From: Verrucomicrobiales bacterium
GTDB taxonomy: Bacteria > Verrucomicrobiota > Verrucomicrobiia > Limisphaerales > J093
Reading direction: 5' to 3'
NCBI GenBank assembly: GCA_024233305.1
Contig: JACKPV010000023.1
Span: forward strand, 636,814-700,813
DNA: 64,000 bases
This document shows, piece after piece, positions 53,184 through 63,184 of the stretch; the stretch's first letter is position 1; each line of letters starts with the position of its first letter. A program made the position numbers and the translations under genes. Under the pieces are notes generated by a model. It was not told the origin of the DNA. It did not search any database and saw nothing but the letters and a program-made list of their open reading frames with translations.

Positions 53184-56105
53184 ATGATCTCGTTGTCTTT
53201 GCGCGCCCTTGCCGGGCTCGTTGCGGTGGGTCTTGGCGGGTCCCTGGAAGCCGGGAACTGGCAGGCTGCGCTGGAGGCCTTGCCACCGATGGTGACAGCG
53301 GCTCACCCGCCGGACTGGCTCCTGGAGCCCGCCCCGTTCGCCGCCCGGGCGGTCCGTGGTTCGCAGCCGCAAACCCTCGTGCTCGCCAACGGTCTCGTGT
53401 CCCGCACCTTCCGGCTGGGGCCCAATGCCGCCACCGTGGGTCTGGACAATCTCGGGACCGACCAGGCCCTCTTGCGCGGGATTAAACCCGAGGCCTATGT
53501 CGAACTCGAGGGGCAGCGCTACGCGGTCGGCGGTCTGCGGGGGCAGGCCGATTTCGCCTTCGTCCGGCCGGAGGATCTCGATCAACTGGAGGCCGATCCC
53601 GAGGCCCTCCGCTTCGCCGGCTTCGTGGTTGGGGAACCCGGGGCGCGATTGCCCTGGAGACCGGTCCGCCACCACGCCCCCGGCGTGAAGTGGCCGCCTC
53701 AGGGGGTGCATCTGCGGCTGGATTTCGTGCTGCCGGAACCCACCTTGCAGAAGCTGGCCGACCTTGCCGCGGACGGGGTGGTTCCCGCCAGTGATCTGGG
53801 GCGGGACCGGATCGTGCTCACCGATTTCAGCGCCCTGGAACTCCTGCCCGCTGGCTGGCGAACGCACGTGTCCGCGGCGCATCCCCGCAGTTCCTTCCAG
53901 AACGAGGGCAAGCTGGGCGAAATCTACACCCCCGCGAACACGGCGGTGTTTGTTGAACGGGACTGGCCGGAGGGCGCAGAAATCGTCGAGGCGGTCATCG
54001 ACCCCGGCACGGATCGCAGCGCCAGTTGGGGACCAGGGCTGGCGGTGGTGTTCGCTCACCGCACACTCAAATTCAACCTGCGCCCCGGCGGCGGCGGGGA
54101 TCCCACCCCGCGTTTCGGGGTGGCCGACGGACGAAGCGAAAATGACCGGGTAGGCGATGGCATGGTGGCGGATCCGGACCGGAAATGGTCGCTTCGGCTG
54201 CGGCGGACCGGGACAACGCTGCGTTGTGAGGCGCGTCCCGAGGGTGGCGCATGGGTGGCCGTGCACACGTTCGACCTGTCCGAGCAGACCGGTGAACCGG
54301 TGGCGCTGCGGGTGGGCAAGCTCAGCGCTTCGGGCGGTCTGGAGGATTTCGGCGGGGATGCCGGGGAGTTGGTGCGGCTGCGGGTGGAACGTTTCGCCGC
54401 CTACGGCCCCTTGCGGCCAGGCGCGCTGGCCGCCGCCCGGGCCAGGGTGGCGGCACTCCGGGACGTGCGCGTTTCGGTGCATTACGAGCTCTACGACGGA
54501 CTCCCGGTGTTTGCGAAGTGGTTGACGGTGCACAACGGCAGCGACCGCGAGATCACGGTGGACCATTTCGTGAGCGAACTGCTGGCGGTGGTGGAGGAGT
54601 TCAACTGGGTCGAGAAACGCGAGGGGGTGCCCCTGCCCCAACCCACGTCACTCCACGTCGAAACCGACTACGCTTTCGGCGGTTTCCAACCGCTGAACGC
54701 GAACCGGCACATCGTTCATTGGCGCCCCGATCCCGAATTCCTGACGCAGGTGAACTACCTCCGCGAACAACCCTGCCTGCTGATGGTCGAGCCGCCCGAA
54801 GGGCCGGCGCAGCGTCTGGCTCCGGGTGCCACCTTCGAGAGTTGCCGCGCTTTCGAGCTGCTCTACGACAGCACGGATCGCGAGCGCCGCGGACTCGCGC
54901 TGCGGCGGATGTACCGGACCATCGCGCCGTGGACCACCGAGAACCCGCTCATGATGCACGTGCGCCGGGCGGATGACGCCACGGTGCGGCAGGCGATCGA
55001 GCAATGCGCGGAGGTCGGCTTCGAGATGCTCATTCTGTCGTTCGGCAGCGGCTTCAATATCGAGAGCGACGATCCTCAGTACATCGAGCATTGGCGGGAA
55101 ATGGCGGAGGCGGCCCACGCCCGCGGCGTCCAGATCGGCGGCTACTCGCTGCTGGCCTCGCGGCGGATCAGTGATCGCGACGATGTCGTCATGCCCGAGG
55201 GCGAGCGTCCCACGTTCGGCAATTCGCCCTGTCTCGGCAGCCACTGGGGGACCAACTACTTCGGCAAGCTCTACCGGTTTTTCGCGGCCACCGGGTTCGA
55301 CCTGCTGGAACATGATGGCTCCTATCCCGGCGATGTCTGTCTCTCCACCGAACACCCCGGGCACGACGGGTTGGCGGATTCGCGGTGGAATCAGTGGCGG
55401 ATGATCGCGGACTTTTACCGCTGGTGCCGCGGGCGCGGGGTTTATCTCAATGTTCCCGACTTTTACTACCTGTCGGGTTCGACCAAGAACGGCATGGGGT
55501 ATCGCGAGGTCAACTGGTCCCTGCCGCGGGCCCTGCAAGTGATTCACACCCGGCAGAACATTTACGACGGCACCTGGCAGAAGACGCCCAGCATGGGCTG
55601 GATGTTCGTGCCGCTGACCGAATACCACGGGGGCGGGGCCGCGGCGACCATCGAACCGTTGGACGAGCATCTCGACCACTACGAACGCATGCTCGTCAGC
55701 AACCTCGCCCTCGGCGTGCAGGCCTGTTATCGCGGGCCGCGCCTCTACGACACCGAGCGCACCCGGGCGATGGTGAAGCGGTGGGTGGACTGGTACAAGA
55801 CCTACCGCGACATCCTCGAAAGCGACCTCCTCCATGGCCGGCGGGCGGATGCGCGGGATCTGGACTGGATGCTGCACGTGAACCCGGCGCTCGAGCGCAA
55901 GGGCATGCTGGTCGTTTTCAATCCGTTGACCCGGCCGGTGGAGCGGGAGTTGCGCGTGAACCTCTACTACACCGGCCTCACCGACACGGCCCGGGTGCGC
56001 GAACAGGACCGGACCGAAGCGGTGCTCCCGCTGGCGCGCGACTACAGCATTCGATTGCCTGTCCGGGTCGAGGCGGAGGGAATGAACTGGTACGTCATCC
56101 AGTAG
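53184..56105 (+). CDS. Secreted TIM-barrel glycosidase-like protein (clan GH-D/alpha-galactosidase-like) with inserted lectin-like module
   Basis: The 973-residue product has a signal peptide (MISLSLRALAGLVAVGLGGSLEA). It has an N-terminal beta-sandwich (NGLVSRTFRLGPNAATVGL, about 65-240), an inserted jelly-roll-like module at about 280-405 (FAHRTLKFNL...RVGKLSASGGLEDFGG) and a second half of the sandwich. A (beta/alpha)-barrel follows from about 600 (FEMLILSFGSGFNIES; FDLLEHDGSYPGD with candidate nucleophile Asp711; VNWSLPRAL). The barrel resembles GH36-like alpha-galactosidases, but I cannot place it in a numbered family. It is probably periplasmic and acts on an oligosaccharide or polysaccharide. 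It is transcribed divergently from rpoD across a 173-bp gap. Confidence 0.75.
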   Translation: MISLSLRALAGLVAVGLGGSLEAGNWQAALEALPPMVTAAHPPDWLLEPAPFAARAVRGSQPQTLVLANGLVSRTFRLGPNAATVGLDNLGTDQALLRGIKPEAYVELEGQRYAVGGLRGQADFAFVRPEDLDQLEADPEALRFAGFVVGEPGARLPWRPVRHHAPGVKWPPQGVHLRLDFVLPEPTLQKLADLAADGVVPASDLGRDRIVLTDFSALELLPAGWRTHVSAAHPRSSFQNEGKLGEIYTPANTAVFVERDWPEGAEIVEAVIDPGTDRSASWGPGLAVVFAHRTLKFNLRPGGGGDPTPRFGVADGRSENDRVGDGMVADPDRKWSLRLRRTGTTLRCEARPEGGAWVAVHTFDLSEQTGEPVALRVGKLSASGGLEDFGGDAGELVRLRVERFAAYGPLRPGALAAARARVAALRDVRVSVHYELYDGLPVFAKWLTVHNGSDREITVDHFVSELLAVVEEFNWVEKREGVPLPQPTSLHVETDYAFGGFQPLNANRHIVHWRPDPEFLTQVNYLREQPCLLMVEPPEGPAQRLAPGATFESCRAFELLYDSTDRERRGLALRRMYRTIAPWTTENPLMMHVRRADDATVRQAIEQCAEVGFEMLILSFGSGFNIESDDPQYIEHWREMAEAAHARGVQIGGYSLLASRRISDRDDVVMPEGERPTFGNSPCLGSHWGTNYFGKLYRFFAATGFDLLEHDGSYPGDVCLSTEHPGHDGLADSRWNQWRMIADFYRWCRGRGVYLNVPDFYYLSGSTKNGMGYREVNWSLPRALQVIHTRQNIYDGTWQKTPSMGWMFVPLTEYHGGGAAATIEPLDEHLDHYERMLVSNLALGVQACYRGPRLYDTERTRAMVKRWVDWYKTYRDILESDLLHGRRADARDLDWMLHVNPALERKGMLVVFNPLTRPVERELRVNLYYTGLTDTARVREQDRTEAVLPLARDYSIRLPVRVEAEGMNWYVIQ

Positions 56106-56243
56106 CCCGGGCGCTGCCGGCGGATGCCCGGTTCGGCCGCGCCGGGGAGCGGTCTCCGGAGCCGGGGTCGCGTGCCAAGTTCATCCCTTGCGGAACCGCC
56201 CGACAGGGTGAAGAGTGGGACTGTCAACCGTGCCTCGAAAGCC

Positions 56244-56591
56244 ATGCCTTTACTCAAGATTCAGACCAACCAGGCGGTTTCCCGGGAGCACCAGGAGAAG
56301 TTGTTGCGCGAGCTCACCGCGATGGTCGCCAGCGGGTTGGGGAAACCAGCCCACTACGTGCAGGTGGTGTGCGAAACCGAGATCCCGATGTCCTTCGCCG
56401 GAACCACCGAGCCCACGGCCGTTGTCGAACTGCGGAGCCTCGGGCTGCCGGCGGGCAAGACCCAGGTCCTTTCGGCGACCATTTGCGGCCTCATCGCCGA
56501 CTCGTTGGAAGTGCCCACGAACCGCACCTTCATCAACTTCTTCGAACTGCGCCGCGACTACTGGGGCTGGGATGGACGGACGTTCGCCTGA
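56244..56591 (+). CDS. Tautomerase/MIF-like protein
   Basis: At 115 residues this has the size of a macrophage migration inhibitory factor-type tautomerase. Pro2 becomes the N-terminal catalytic base after Met removal (MPLLKIQTN), as in the family. Later features are HYVQVVCETEIPMSFAGTTEPTAVVELRSLG and NRTFINFFELRRDYWGW near the C-terminus. It would work as a trimer on keto-enol tautomerisation of a phenylpyruvate-like compound, but the substrate is unknown. It lies between the glycosidase-like gene and tcdA on the same strand. Confidence 0.88.
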   Translation: MPLLKIQTNQAVSREHQEKLLRELTAMVASGLGKPAHYVQVVCETEIPMSFAGTTEPTAVVELRSLGLPAGKTQVLSATICGLIADSLEVPTNRTFINFFELRRDYWGWDGRTFA

Positions 56592-56657
56592 ACCGCGTCA
56601 GCCGGCTCGGGATTGCCGCTTGGCAAACGGGAATCCGTCGCGGGAGGATGCCCGCTG

Positions 56658-57434
56658 ATGAGCGACTATGCGGAGCGGTTCGGGGGAGTGGCGCGTCTCT
56701 TCGGCCGGGACGCGGCCGGGCGGTTGGCCCGCGCCAGCGTTTGTGTCGTCGGGATCGGCGGGGTTGGTTCCTGGGCGGCTGAAGCGCTCGGTCGTTCGGG
56801 CCTCGGACAGCTGACCCTGGTCGACCTTGACGACGTTTGCGTCACCAACGTCAACCGGCAGCTCCCGGCCCTCGACGGCGCCATCGGCCGTCCGAAGGTT
56901 GCGCTGATGGCGGAACGCCTGCGCGCCATCAACCCCGAGGCCGTGATCCATGCCCGGCAGGATTTCTTCACCGCCGACAACGCCGCCGAGTTGCTGGCGC
57001 CGCGGTTCGACTTCGTCGTGGACGCCATCGACACCCCCCGTCTCAAAGCCCTCCTCGTGGCCGCGTGTTGCGCGCGGGGAATCCGGGTGATCTGCTCGGG
57101 CGGAGCCGGTGGGCGGCGGGATTCGACGCGGGTCCGGACCGGCGATTTGTCCGGCAGCACGCACGACCGCTTGCTGGCCGAGGTCCGCCGCCGGTTGCGC
57201 CGCGAACATGGCTTCCCGCCCGCCGGACGCCGCATGGGCATCGATGGCGTTTTCTCGGACGAGCCGCCTGTTTTTCCGTCGCGCGACGGGGGCATCTGCG
57301 AAGCGCCCGAGCCGGGGAGCGGGCAACGCCTGGACTGTCGCAGCGGATTGGGAACGGCCTGTTTCGTTACCGGCGCATTCGGTTTCGCGCTGGCGGCCCG
57401 GGTGGTGGCCCGCCTCGCCAGTGACCCGGCCTGA
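56658..57434 (+). CDS. tcdA: tRNA threonylcarbamoyladenosine dehydratase (ThiF/HesA family)
   Basis: The 258-residue protein has the E1-like adenylating fold. The nucleotide loop VVGIGGVGSWAAEAL is at about 30-44, LVDLDDVCVTNVNRQLPAL follows, then VDAIDTPRLKALLVAACC and a C-terminal part with GTACFVTGAFGFALAARVV. TcdA converts t6A at position 37 of tRNA to the cyclic ct6A using ATP. I start at MSDYAERFGG, where homology begins, with GGGAGGA about ten bases upstream. A membrane-associating C-terminal segment like that of E. coli TcdA is only weakly suggested. Confidence 0.92.
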   Translation: MSDYAERFGGVARLFGRDAAGRLARASVCVVGIGGVGSWAAEALGRSGLGQLTLVDLDDVCVTNVNRQLPALDGAIGRPKVALMAERLRAINPEAVIHARQDFFTADNAAELLAPRFDFVVDAIDTPRLKALLVAACCARGIRVICSGGAGGRRDSTRVRTGDLSGSTHDRLLAEVRRRLRREHGFPPAGRRMGIDGVFSDEPPVFPSRDGGICEAPEPGSGQRLDCRSGLGTACFVTGAFGFALAARVVARLASDPA

Positions 57435-57575
57435 GGCGTCCTCTCCGAGGCCGGCTTCACATTCCCCCTTGTCACCGGGTGATTTCGGGCTATTGATGCC
57501 AATCATCAGTGCGGCTTCGCCGGTGGGTGGTTTCTCCGCCGGCTGGCCGGGGATTCAAATAACCGAGGAAATACC

Positions 57576-60500
57576 GTGAAGACGCGAGCATTCAGGCAGT
57601 CCCGACCGTATTCCCGTCGCCGTCCTGTCCCATTCAGCGTTCCGTGTTCCCTGGCCGTCGGCGCTGTCTTCCTGGCGAGCGGTCCCATCGCCGCGGCCAC
57701 GGGGCCCGAAATCCGGGCCGAGATCGTCGAGCCGGCGCGGCTGAGGATTTCCTGGTCGGATGCCAGCCGCGGATTCGGGCTGGAAACCACTGCGGACCTG
57801 TCGCCCGGCGTGGACTGGGCCGTGGTCGAAGAGGTGGTCGCGGGTCCGGGCGACGGGTGGTCGGTCACGCTGCCGTTGAACGAGCGCGAGCGATATTTCC
57901 GGCTCCGTGAAGGCGCCGTTCCCGCACTGGCCTCCCTGATCCGCACTTCTCCGCGGAACGGCGAGGCGGGCGTCTCCGTCAACCGCGAGACCATCCTCGA
58001 GTTCTCGCGCGCCCTTGCGGCGGACGCGGTCGTGGATGCCGGGAACTTCCGTGCCCGGTTTGGCGGCCGCTCTCTTCTGTCGCGGGTCGAACTTTCGCCC
58101 GACCGCCGGCGCGCCACGCTTTTCCCGCTTGAACCCTTTCCTGCCGGTTCGCGGCTCCAGATTTCGCTGGTCGGAGATGGTCTGCGTGACGACCTCGGGC
58201 GGGAGGTGGATGCGGACGGCGACGGTTTCCCGGGGGGCACGGCACGGCTGGAGTTCGATACGATGAGCGCGGCGGCGTTGCCGGGCACGGCGGTGACGGG
58301 GCACGTTTATGCCTCGGACCCGGAGCCGGTCGGCGGGGCCTTTGCCAACCGGCCGCTGGAGGGCGTGCTGGTCACGGTCGATGGAGCGGAGGAGACGTTG
58401 CGGACAATCACCGATGCCGATGGATTTTTCCGCCTCGAGCCCTGTCCGACAGGGCGGTTCTTCGTGCATATCGACGGGCGGATGGCGGTGGGGAGCGACT
58501 GGCCCGACGGCGCATATTACCCGTATGTGGGAAAGACCTTCGAGGCGGAAGCGGGCCGGCGCGACAACCTAGCAGGTGGCACGGGCGAGATCTTCCTGCC
58601 CCTGATTGCGGCGGGGACGTTGCAGGCGGTTCAAGCCACCGGCCCGACGACGGTGACGTTTCCGGCCGCGGTTTTGACGGCGAATCCGGAGCTGGCGGGC
58701 GTGAGCCTGACGGTGCCGACGAACGCTCTGTTTGCCGATGACGGGACGCGCGGTGGCCGTCTGGGTTTGGCGCCCGTGCCGCCGGACCGGATTCCGTCGC
58801 CGCTGCCGCCGGGCCTCGAGTTTCCGCTGGTCATCACGATCCAGACCGACGGCCCGGCAAATTTCGATCGGCCGGCGCCGGTACGATTTCCGAACCTGCC
58901 CGATCCGCGCACGGGCGAGGTGTTGCCGCCGGGCTCCAGGACGCAGTTGTGGAGTTTCAACCACGACACCGGCAATTGGGAGCCGCAGGGGAGCATGACG
59001 GTGAGCGCGGATGGGCGGTTCGTGGACACCGATCCCGGGGTTGGCGTCCGGCAGCCCGGCTGGCACGGGGTGAACCCGGCGACCCCGCCCGTGTTCCCGT
59101 CCGCGCCGGCGGACCCCAAAGCTTGCGATCCGCTCGAGCTGCTCCAATCCTGGTTTGAGGTGCAGAAGGCGGAGTTCGATTGCCTGCTCAAGTTCGACAT
59201 CTTCAGCCCGGCCATGAAGCTCTTCCTTTCGGGGCTTTCGAAGGGAACCGATCTCGTGGTGAATCTCACCCAGACTGCCAGCGCGCTGGCGAACGGGGAG
59301 TCGACGGCCGCCGTGGGCAACGCCTACCAAGCCGCCCGCAACGTGATGGACCTCATGAAGCTCTCCATGGAGGAGGCGAAGCAACAGAACCCGGTGGCCC
59401 GGGCGTACGACATCACCAAGTGTCTGGTGAAGATCTTCAAGGAATCGACGCAGTTTGGCTGCGACCTGGGCCGGTGCCTGCCGGGCACCGCGGCGCAGAA
59501 GGCGGTCCAGCAGGACGTTTGCGCGGAGGTGGCGGCGGCGATTGCGGAGTTCGAGCGGCTGACGAAGGGGATCGATTTCACGATTGCGGATCGCTGGGGA
59601 AAACTGCTGGCGGCGATGGATGAAGCGGCTGCCCTGCTTGCCAGCAGCGGCGGCGGCGCCCGCGCCCTGGCGGCGGAACTTGCACCCGAAGCCCGCGCGG
59701 CGCTGCAGGCCAAAATCGAGGAAGCCCTGGCGCTGGCCCGGGAACTCGAGGCCGCCTACCAGCCTTCGCTCGAACTCGACACCGCCGCCGAGACCGTGCG
59801 GCTGGCCTGGCAGCAATACCTCGAAGTCCTGCTCGGTCCCGCCCGGTCCAGCTTCTCCGGTTACGCGGGAGTTCCTTACCGGCTCGCCTATCCGGGGTTC
59901 GATTTTCGTGGACGATCGACGGCCCTGGGCGCCTTCGAGTTTCCCGCCATGGCCCCGGAGGTCGATTACACGTTCTCTCTTTACGTTCCCGGTTTGAACG
60001 TGGTGGCCGAAACGTCCGGGCGTTCAGCGGGCGCCGGCGAGGTGACCCGGATTCCCGATCCGCGGCTGAAGGTGCCCGGCTTGAACGACCTCAGCGGGGA
60101 CGCGGACGGCGACGGCCTGACCGATCTGGCGGAAGGCGTCCTCGGCACCCGCGTGGATCTGGCGGACACGGACGGCGATGGTCGGAGCGATTTCGCGGAG
60201 GTGAGCCAGGGCGAGGATCCGCTCAGCGGTTTGAGCCTGCCCGTCGGCATCGTGGCCAGCGTGCCTTTGCCCGGCGACGCCCATCAGGTGCGGCACGCGG
60301 GAGGATTCGCGTATGTGGCGACCGGGGAACATGGCCTGGCGATCGTCGATGTGCGGCAGCCGGAAACCCCCGTGCTGGCTGCGGCGCTCGATCTCCCCGG
60401 CCGCTCGTTCACCGTGGCGGTCGATCCGATGACCCGGACCGCTCTGCTGGCCGCCGCTGCCACGGTGTTCAACGGTCCGGACGAGGGGCTGCATTTCGTC

Positions 60501-63128
60501 GATCTTTCAGTGCCCGAGGAACCGTTCCTGCGCGCGACCCGCCACGTGCCGGTCCGGGATATTGCGGCGGCGGACGGTCTTGGCTTCGCTGGCTTGGAGC
60601 GCCAAGTGCGCATCTACGAGAACCGCACCGGTCTCGAAGTCGGTTGGACCGCGACGCAGAACGAATTGCTGGGACTCACCGTGGAGGCCGGACATTTGTA
60701 TGTGGCGACCACGCGCGGATTGGAGATCTACGGCGTCGATCGACCGGCCCCGGTGCGGCTGGGCGGCGTGGACCTGGATGTCGTGCTGGTGGGACGGACC
60801 GAGGCTGGCGGGGACATGGTGGTGACGGGCGGAATTCTGCACGCCGGCGCAGGGAACGGGTATGTGACGCTGGATGTCTCGGATCCCGCGAATCCTCATC
60901 TGCTCGCGCAATCCACCCAGGCCTTCCCCCCGATCCTGCACTCGCTTTCGCTGAACGGCTCGGGCCTGATGCTGGGCTTGATTTCCTTCGGCGCCAGCAG
61001 CCGCGATCTGGCGGTGTTCGACGCGTCGGATCCGTTGCAGGTGGACCGGTTCCTCTTTTCACTCGCTCCGCTGGATGTCGCGCGCGGCCTGGATCTGGCC
61101 GGCGGCCTGGCGCTCGTCGCGGATCTCGGCGCGGGTCTGACCGTCATCAACCCACGCGGGCTGGACGCCAACGGCCTCCCGCCGGCCGTGACCGTTGACC
61201 TCGCCCCGCTCGACGCAGACCCGGGGCGTGATGGCTTACAGGTCCAGGCAGGCAGCCGTCTCTCGGTGCGCGCGCAGGTGCAGGACGATGTTCAGATGCG
61301 CGAGGCGGCGCTGATCGTGGATGGCGTGACCGTGGCCACCTGCGATCGCGGCCCGGTCGATTTCGCGTGGTTGGCGCCCGCCGCTGCGCCGGAGAATCCG
61401 GTGGTAGAGATGGAGGTGCAGGCGGTCGACACAGGGGGCAACCGCGGCACCTCGGGTGCGTTCCCGGTGGAGATTCTCCCCGACCCGGCGCCACCTTCCC
61501 TGGTGGCCTCCCTGCCGGCGGACCGTCGGGCCACTTACGCCGGCGAAAGCCTCGTCTTCCGGTTCGACGAACCACTGCAACCCGTGACCAACGATCCCGC
61601 CAGCATCGTCATCGTGCGGACCGGACCGGACGGGGAGCCGGTCGGCGAGGACCATGTGACGGTGGCGCGGGCGGAGGTGTACGGCGCCACCCTGGTCCTG
61701 ACGCTGGAGGCCGCGCTTGATCCGGGCGCCTGGCAGTTGACGATCCCGGCGGAATGGCTGGCGGACAATGCGGGCAATGTGCCCGGCTCGGACGTGTCCC
61801 TCGCTTTCCGGAGCTTCGCCACGCCCCCGGATGTGGCGGTGTGGATCGCCTCGGAGGACGGACGCTTCGACGACGCGGGGAACTGGTTGGCCGGGCGGGT
61901 TCCGGATGCCGAACCCGTCCTGCTGCCGGAGAATCCCGCTCAACCCGAAGTGGCCGTGCGAACGCGGGACATCCTGCTGCGGAGCCTGGAGAGCGCGCTT
62001 CCCTTGCTGGTTGGCCCGGGCGGAGAAATCGAGATTCAGCAGGGATGGCAAGCGCGGGCACCGGTCGTGGTGTCGAACGCGCCGGTCTACCTCGATGGGG
62101 ACAGTCGCTTCGAGGCGCCGGTGCGCGTGACGGGTGGCACACTGCAATCCTACGATGCGGCAATTACCTTCACCGACTCGCTGGTCCTGGAACGGGGCGG
62201 CGGGTTGGTGCTCGACGGCACCGCCGCGTCGGTGGCTTTCGACGGGGGGATCGAGGCGGTCAACTTCGGCCTGACCGCCCGCGACGGCGCGATGGTGGCG
62301 TTGCCGCAATTGCAGGCGTGTACGGGGTTGGGCGATTTCACCACCGTTCCCCGCGCCGGCACGCGCTTCAACGCCTCCGGAGCGGGCAGCCGGATCGAAC
62401 TCCCCAACCTCGCTTCGGTGGTGGGCCCCGTGGACGCCGACGTGCTGGGCGCGCCGGCCATCGAGTTCGATGCCATGCTCGGCGGAGTCGTCGAGGCGCC
62501 GCGACTCACCAGCGCCGAAGGGCGCGTTTCGCTTCGCGCGCTCGGCAGTGGAAGCCGGGTGGCCATGCCGGCTTTGGAAGCCTTGAACGGGCCGCCATCG
62601 GGGCCGGTCAGTGGAATCGAGGTGGCTGCGGGAGGGGAGGTCCTGCTCGGGGCGATGCCTGCCCTGGCGGTGTGCGAAGTCCGCCTCAGCGCACCCGGCT
62701 CGCTGCGGGGAGGCATCCTCACCTTCACGCCCACCGCCGTCCTGCGGGGCGCAGGCACTGTCGACGCCGACGTGCTCCATCGGGGCGCGATCCGGTTGGA
62801 TCAGGCATCCGGTCCGCTGGTCATTACCGGAGGTCTGGAACTGGCCGCCGGCGCCACGCTCGAAGCCGTGATCGGTCTCGGCCCGGAACGAGGAGAGGCG
62901 GGCCACTTCGATGTGGCTGGTGACGTCGTGCTCGGGGGAACGCTGAAGTTGGCGCAGGCTTCCGGCTATTTGCCTGCGGCCGGCGATCAGTTCGTGATCG
63001 GTGTGACCGCGGGCACGTTCTCGGGCGCGTTCGCTCAGGTCGATGACAGCGCCTTGGATGCGGGCCTCCGGGCGGCGTGGAGCGCCGTTGATGGCGAACT
63101 CACGGTGCGGTTGATGGCGGCGCCCTGA
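57576..63128 (+). CDS. Very large secreted multidomain surface protein (1850 residues)
   Basis: The product begins at a GTG with GAGGA upstream. A signal segment (VPCSLAVGAVFLASGPIAAA) is followed by a beta-rich module and a Big-type Ig-like domain (TSPRNGEAGVSVNRETILEF, about 128-228). A carboxypeptidase-regulatory-like domain (VLVTVDGAEETLRTITDADGFFRLEP) and a helical segment (about 520-740) come next. Then there is a thrombospondin type 3-like calcium motif (DADGDGLTDLAEGVLGTRVDLADTDGDGRSDFAEV, about 845-880), LVIVD-type propeller repeats (about 890-1190) and a further Ig-like domain. The C-terminal third is beta-helix-like, with Gly/Ala-rich turns. No transmembrane anchor or obvious sorting signal is seen at the end. 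It is probably exported to the cell surface or periplasm for adhesion or binding. Its size and domain order are unusual. Confidence 0.85.
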   Translation: MKTRAFRQSRPYSRRRPVPFSVPCSLAVGAVFLASGPIAAATGPEIRAEIVEPARLRISWSDASRGFGLETTADLSPGVDWAVVEEVVAGPGDGWSVTLPLNERERYFRLREGAVPALASLIRTSPRNGEAGVSVNRETILEFSRALAADAVVDAGNFRARFGGRSLLSRVELSPDRRRATLFPLEPFPAGSRLQISLVGDGLRDDLGREVDADGDGFPGGTARLEFDTMSAAALPGTAVTGHVYASDPEPVGGAFANRPLEGVLVTVDGAEETLRTITDADGFFRLEPCPTGRFFVHIDGRMAVGSDWPDGAYYPYVGKTFEAEAGRRDNLAGGTGEIFLPLIAAGTLQAVQATGPTTVTFPAAVLTANPELAGVSLTVPTNALFADDGTRGGRLGLAPVPPDRIPSPLPPGLEFPLVITIQTDGPANFDRPAPVRFPNLPDPRTGEVLPPGSRTQLWSFNHDTGNWEPQGSMTVSADGRFVDTDPGVGVRQPGWHGVNPATPPVFPSAPADPKACDPLELLQSWFEVQKAEFDCLLKFDIFSPAMKLFLSGLSKGTDLVVNLTQTASALANGESTAAVGNAYQAARNVMDLMKLSMEEAKQQNPVARAYDITKCLVKIFKESTQFGCDLGRCLPGTAAQKAVQQDVCAEVAAAIAEFERLTKGIDFTIADRWGKLLAAMDEAAALLASSGGGARALAAELAPEARAALQAKIEEALALARELEAAYQPSLELDTAAETVRLAWQQYLEVLLGPARSSFSGYAGVPYRLAYPGFDFRGRSTALGAFEFPAMAPEVDYTFSLYVPGLNVVAETSGRSAGAGEVTRIPDPRLKVPGLNDLSGDADGDGLTDLAEGVLGTRVDLADTDGDGRSDFAEVSQGEDPLSGLSLPVGIVASVPLPGDAHQVRHAGGFAYVATGEHGLAIVDVRQPETPVLAAALDLPGRSFTVAVDPMTRTALLAAAATVFNGPDEGLHFVDLSVPEEPFLRATRHVPVRDIAAADGLGFAGLERQVRIYENRTGLEVGWTATQNELLGLTVEAGHLYVATTRGLEIYGVDRPAPVRLGGVDLDVVLVGRTEAGGDMVVTGGILHAGAGNGYVTLDVSDPANPHLLAQSTQAFPPILHSLSLNGSGLMLGLISFGASSRDLAVFDASDPLQVDRFLFSLAPLDVARGLDLAGGLALVADLGAGLTVINPRGLDANGLPPAVTVDLAPLDADPGRDGLQVQAGSRLSVRAQVQDDVQMREAALIVDGVTVATCDRGPVDFAWLAPAAAPENPVVEMEVQAVDTGGNRGTSGAFPVEILPDPAPPSLVASLPADRRATYAGESLVFRFDEPLQPVTNDPASIVIVRTGPDGEPVGEDHVTVARAEVYGATLVLTLEAALDPGAWQLTIPAEWLADNAGNVPGSDVSLAFRSFATPPDVAVWIASEDGRFDDAGNWLAGRVPDAEPVLLPENPAQPEVAVRTRDILLRSLESALPLLVGPGGEIEIQQGWQARAPVVVSNAPVYLDGDSRFEAPVRVTGGTLQSYDAAITFTDSLVLERGGGLVLDGTAASVAFDGGIEAVNFGLTARDGAMVALPQLQACTGLGDFTTVPRAGTRFNASGAGSRIELPNLASVVGPVDADVLGAPAIEFDAMLGGVVEAPRLTSAEGRVSLRALGSGSRVAMPALEALNGPPSGPVSGIEVAAGGEVLLGAMPALAVCEVRLSAPGSLRGGILTFTPTAVLRGAGTVDADVLHRGAIRLDQASGPLVITGGLELAAGATLEAVIGLGPERGEAGHFDVAGDVVLGGTLKLAQASGYLPAAGDQFVIGVTAGTFSGAFAQVDDSALDAGLRAAWSAVDGELTVRLMAAP

Positions 63129-63184
63129 ACCGGGCGTGAACCGACCTTCGCTGGGGTGCGTTGCGCGTGGGTCCGAGGGTTGGC

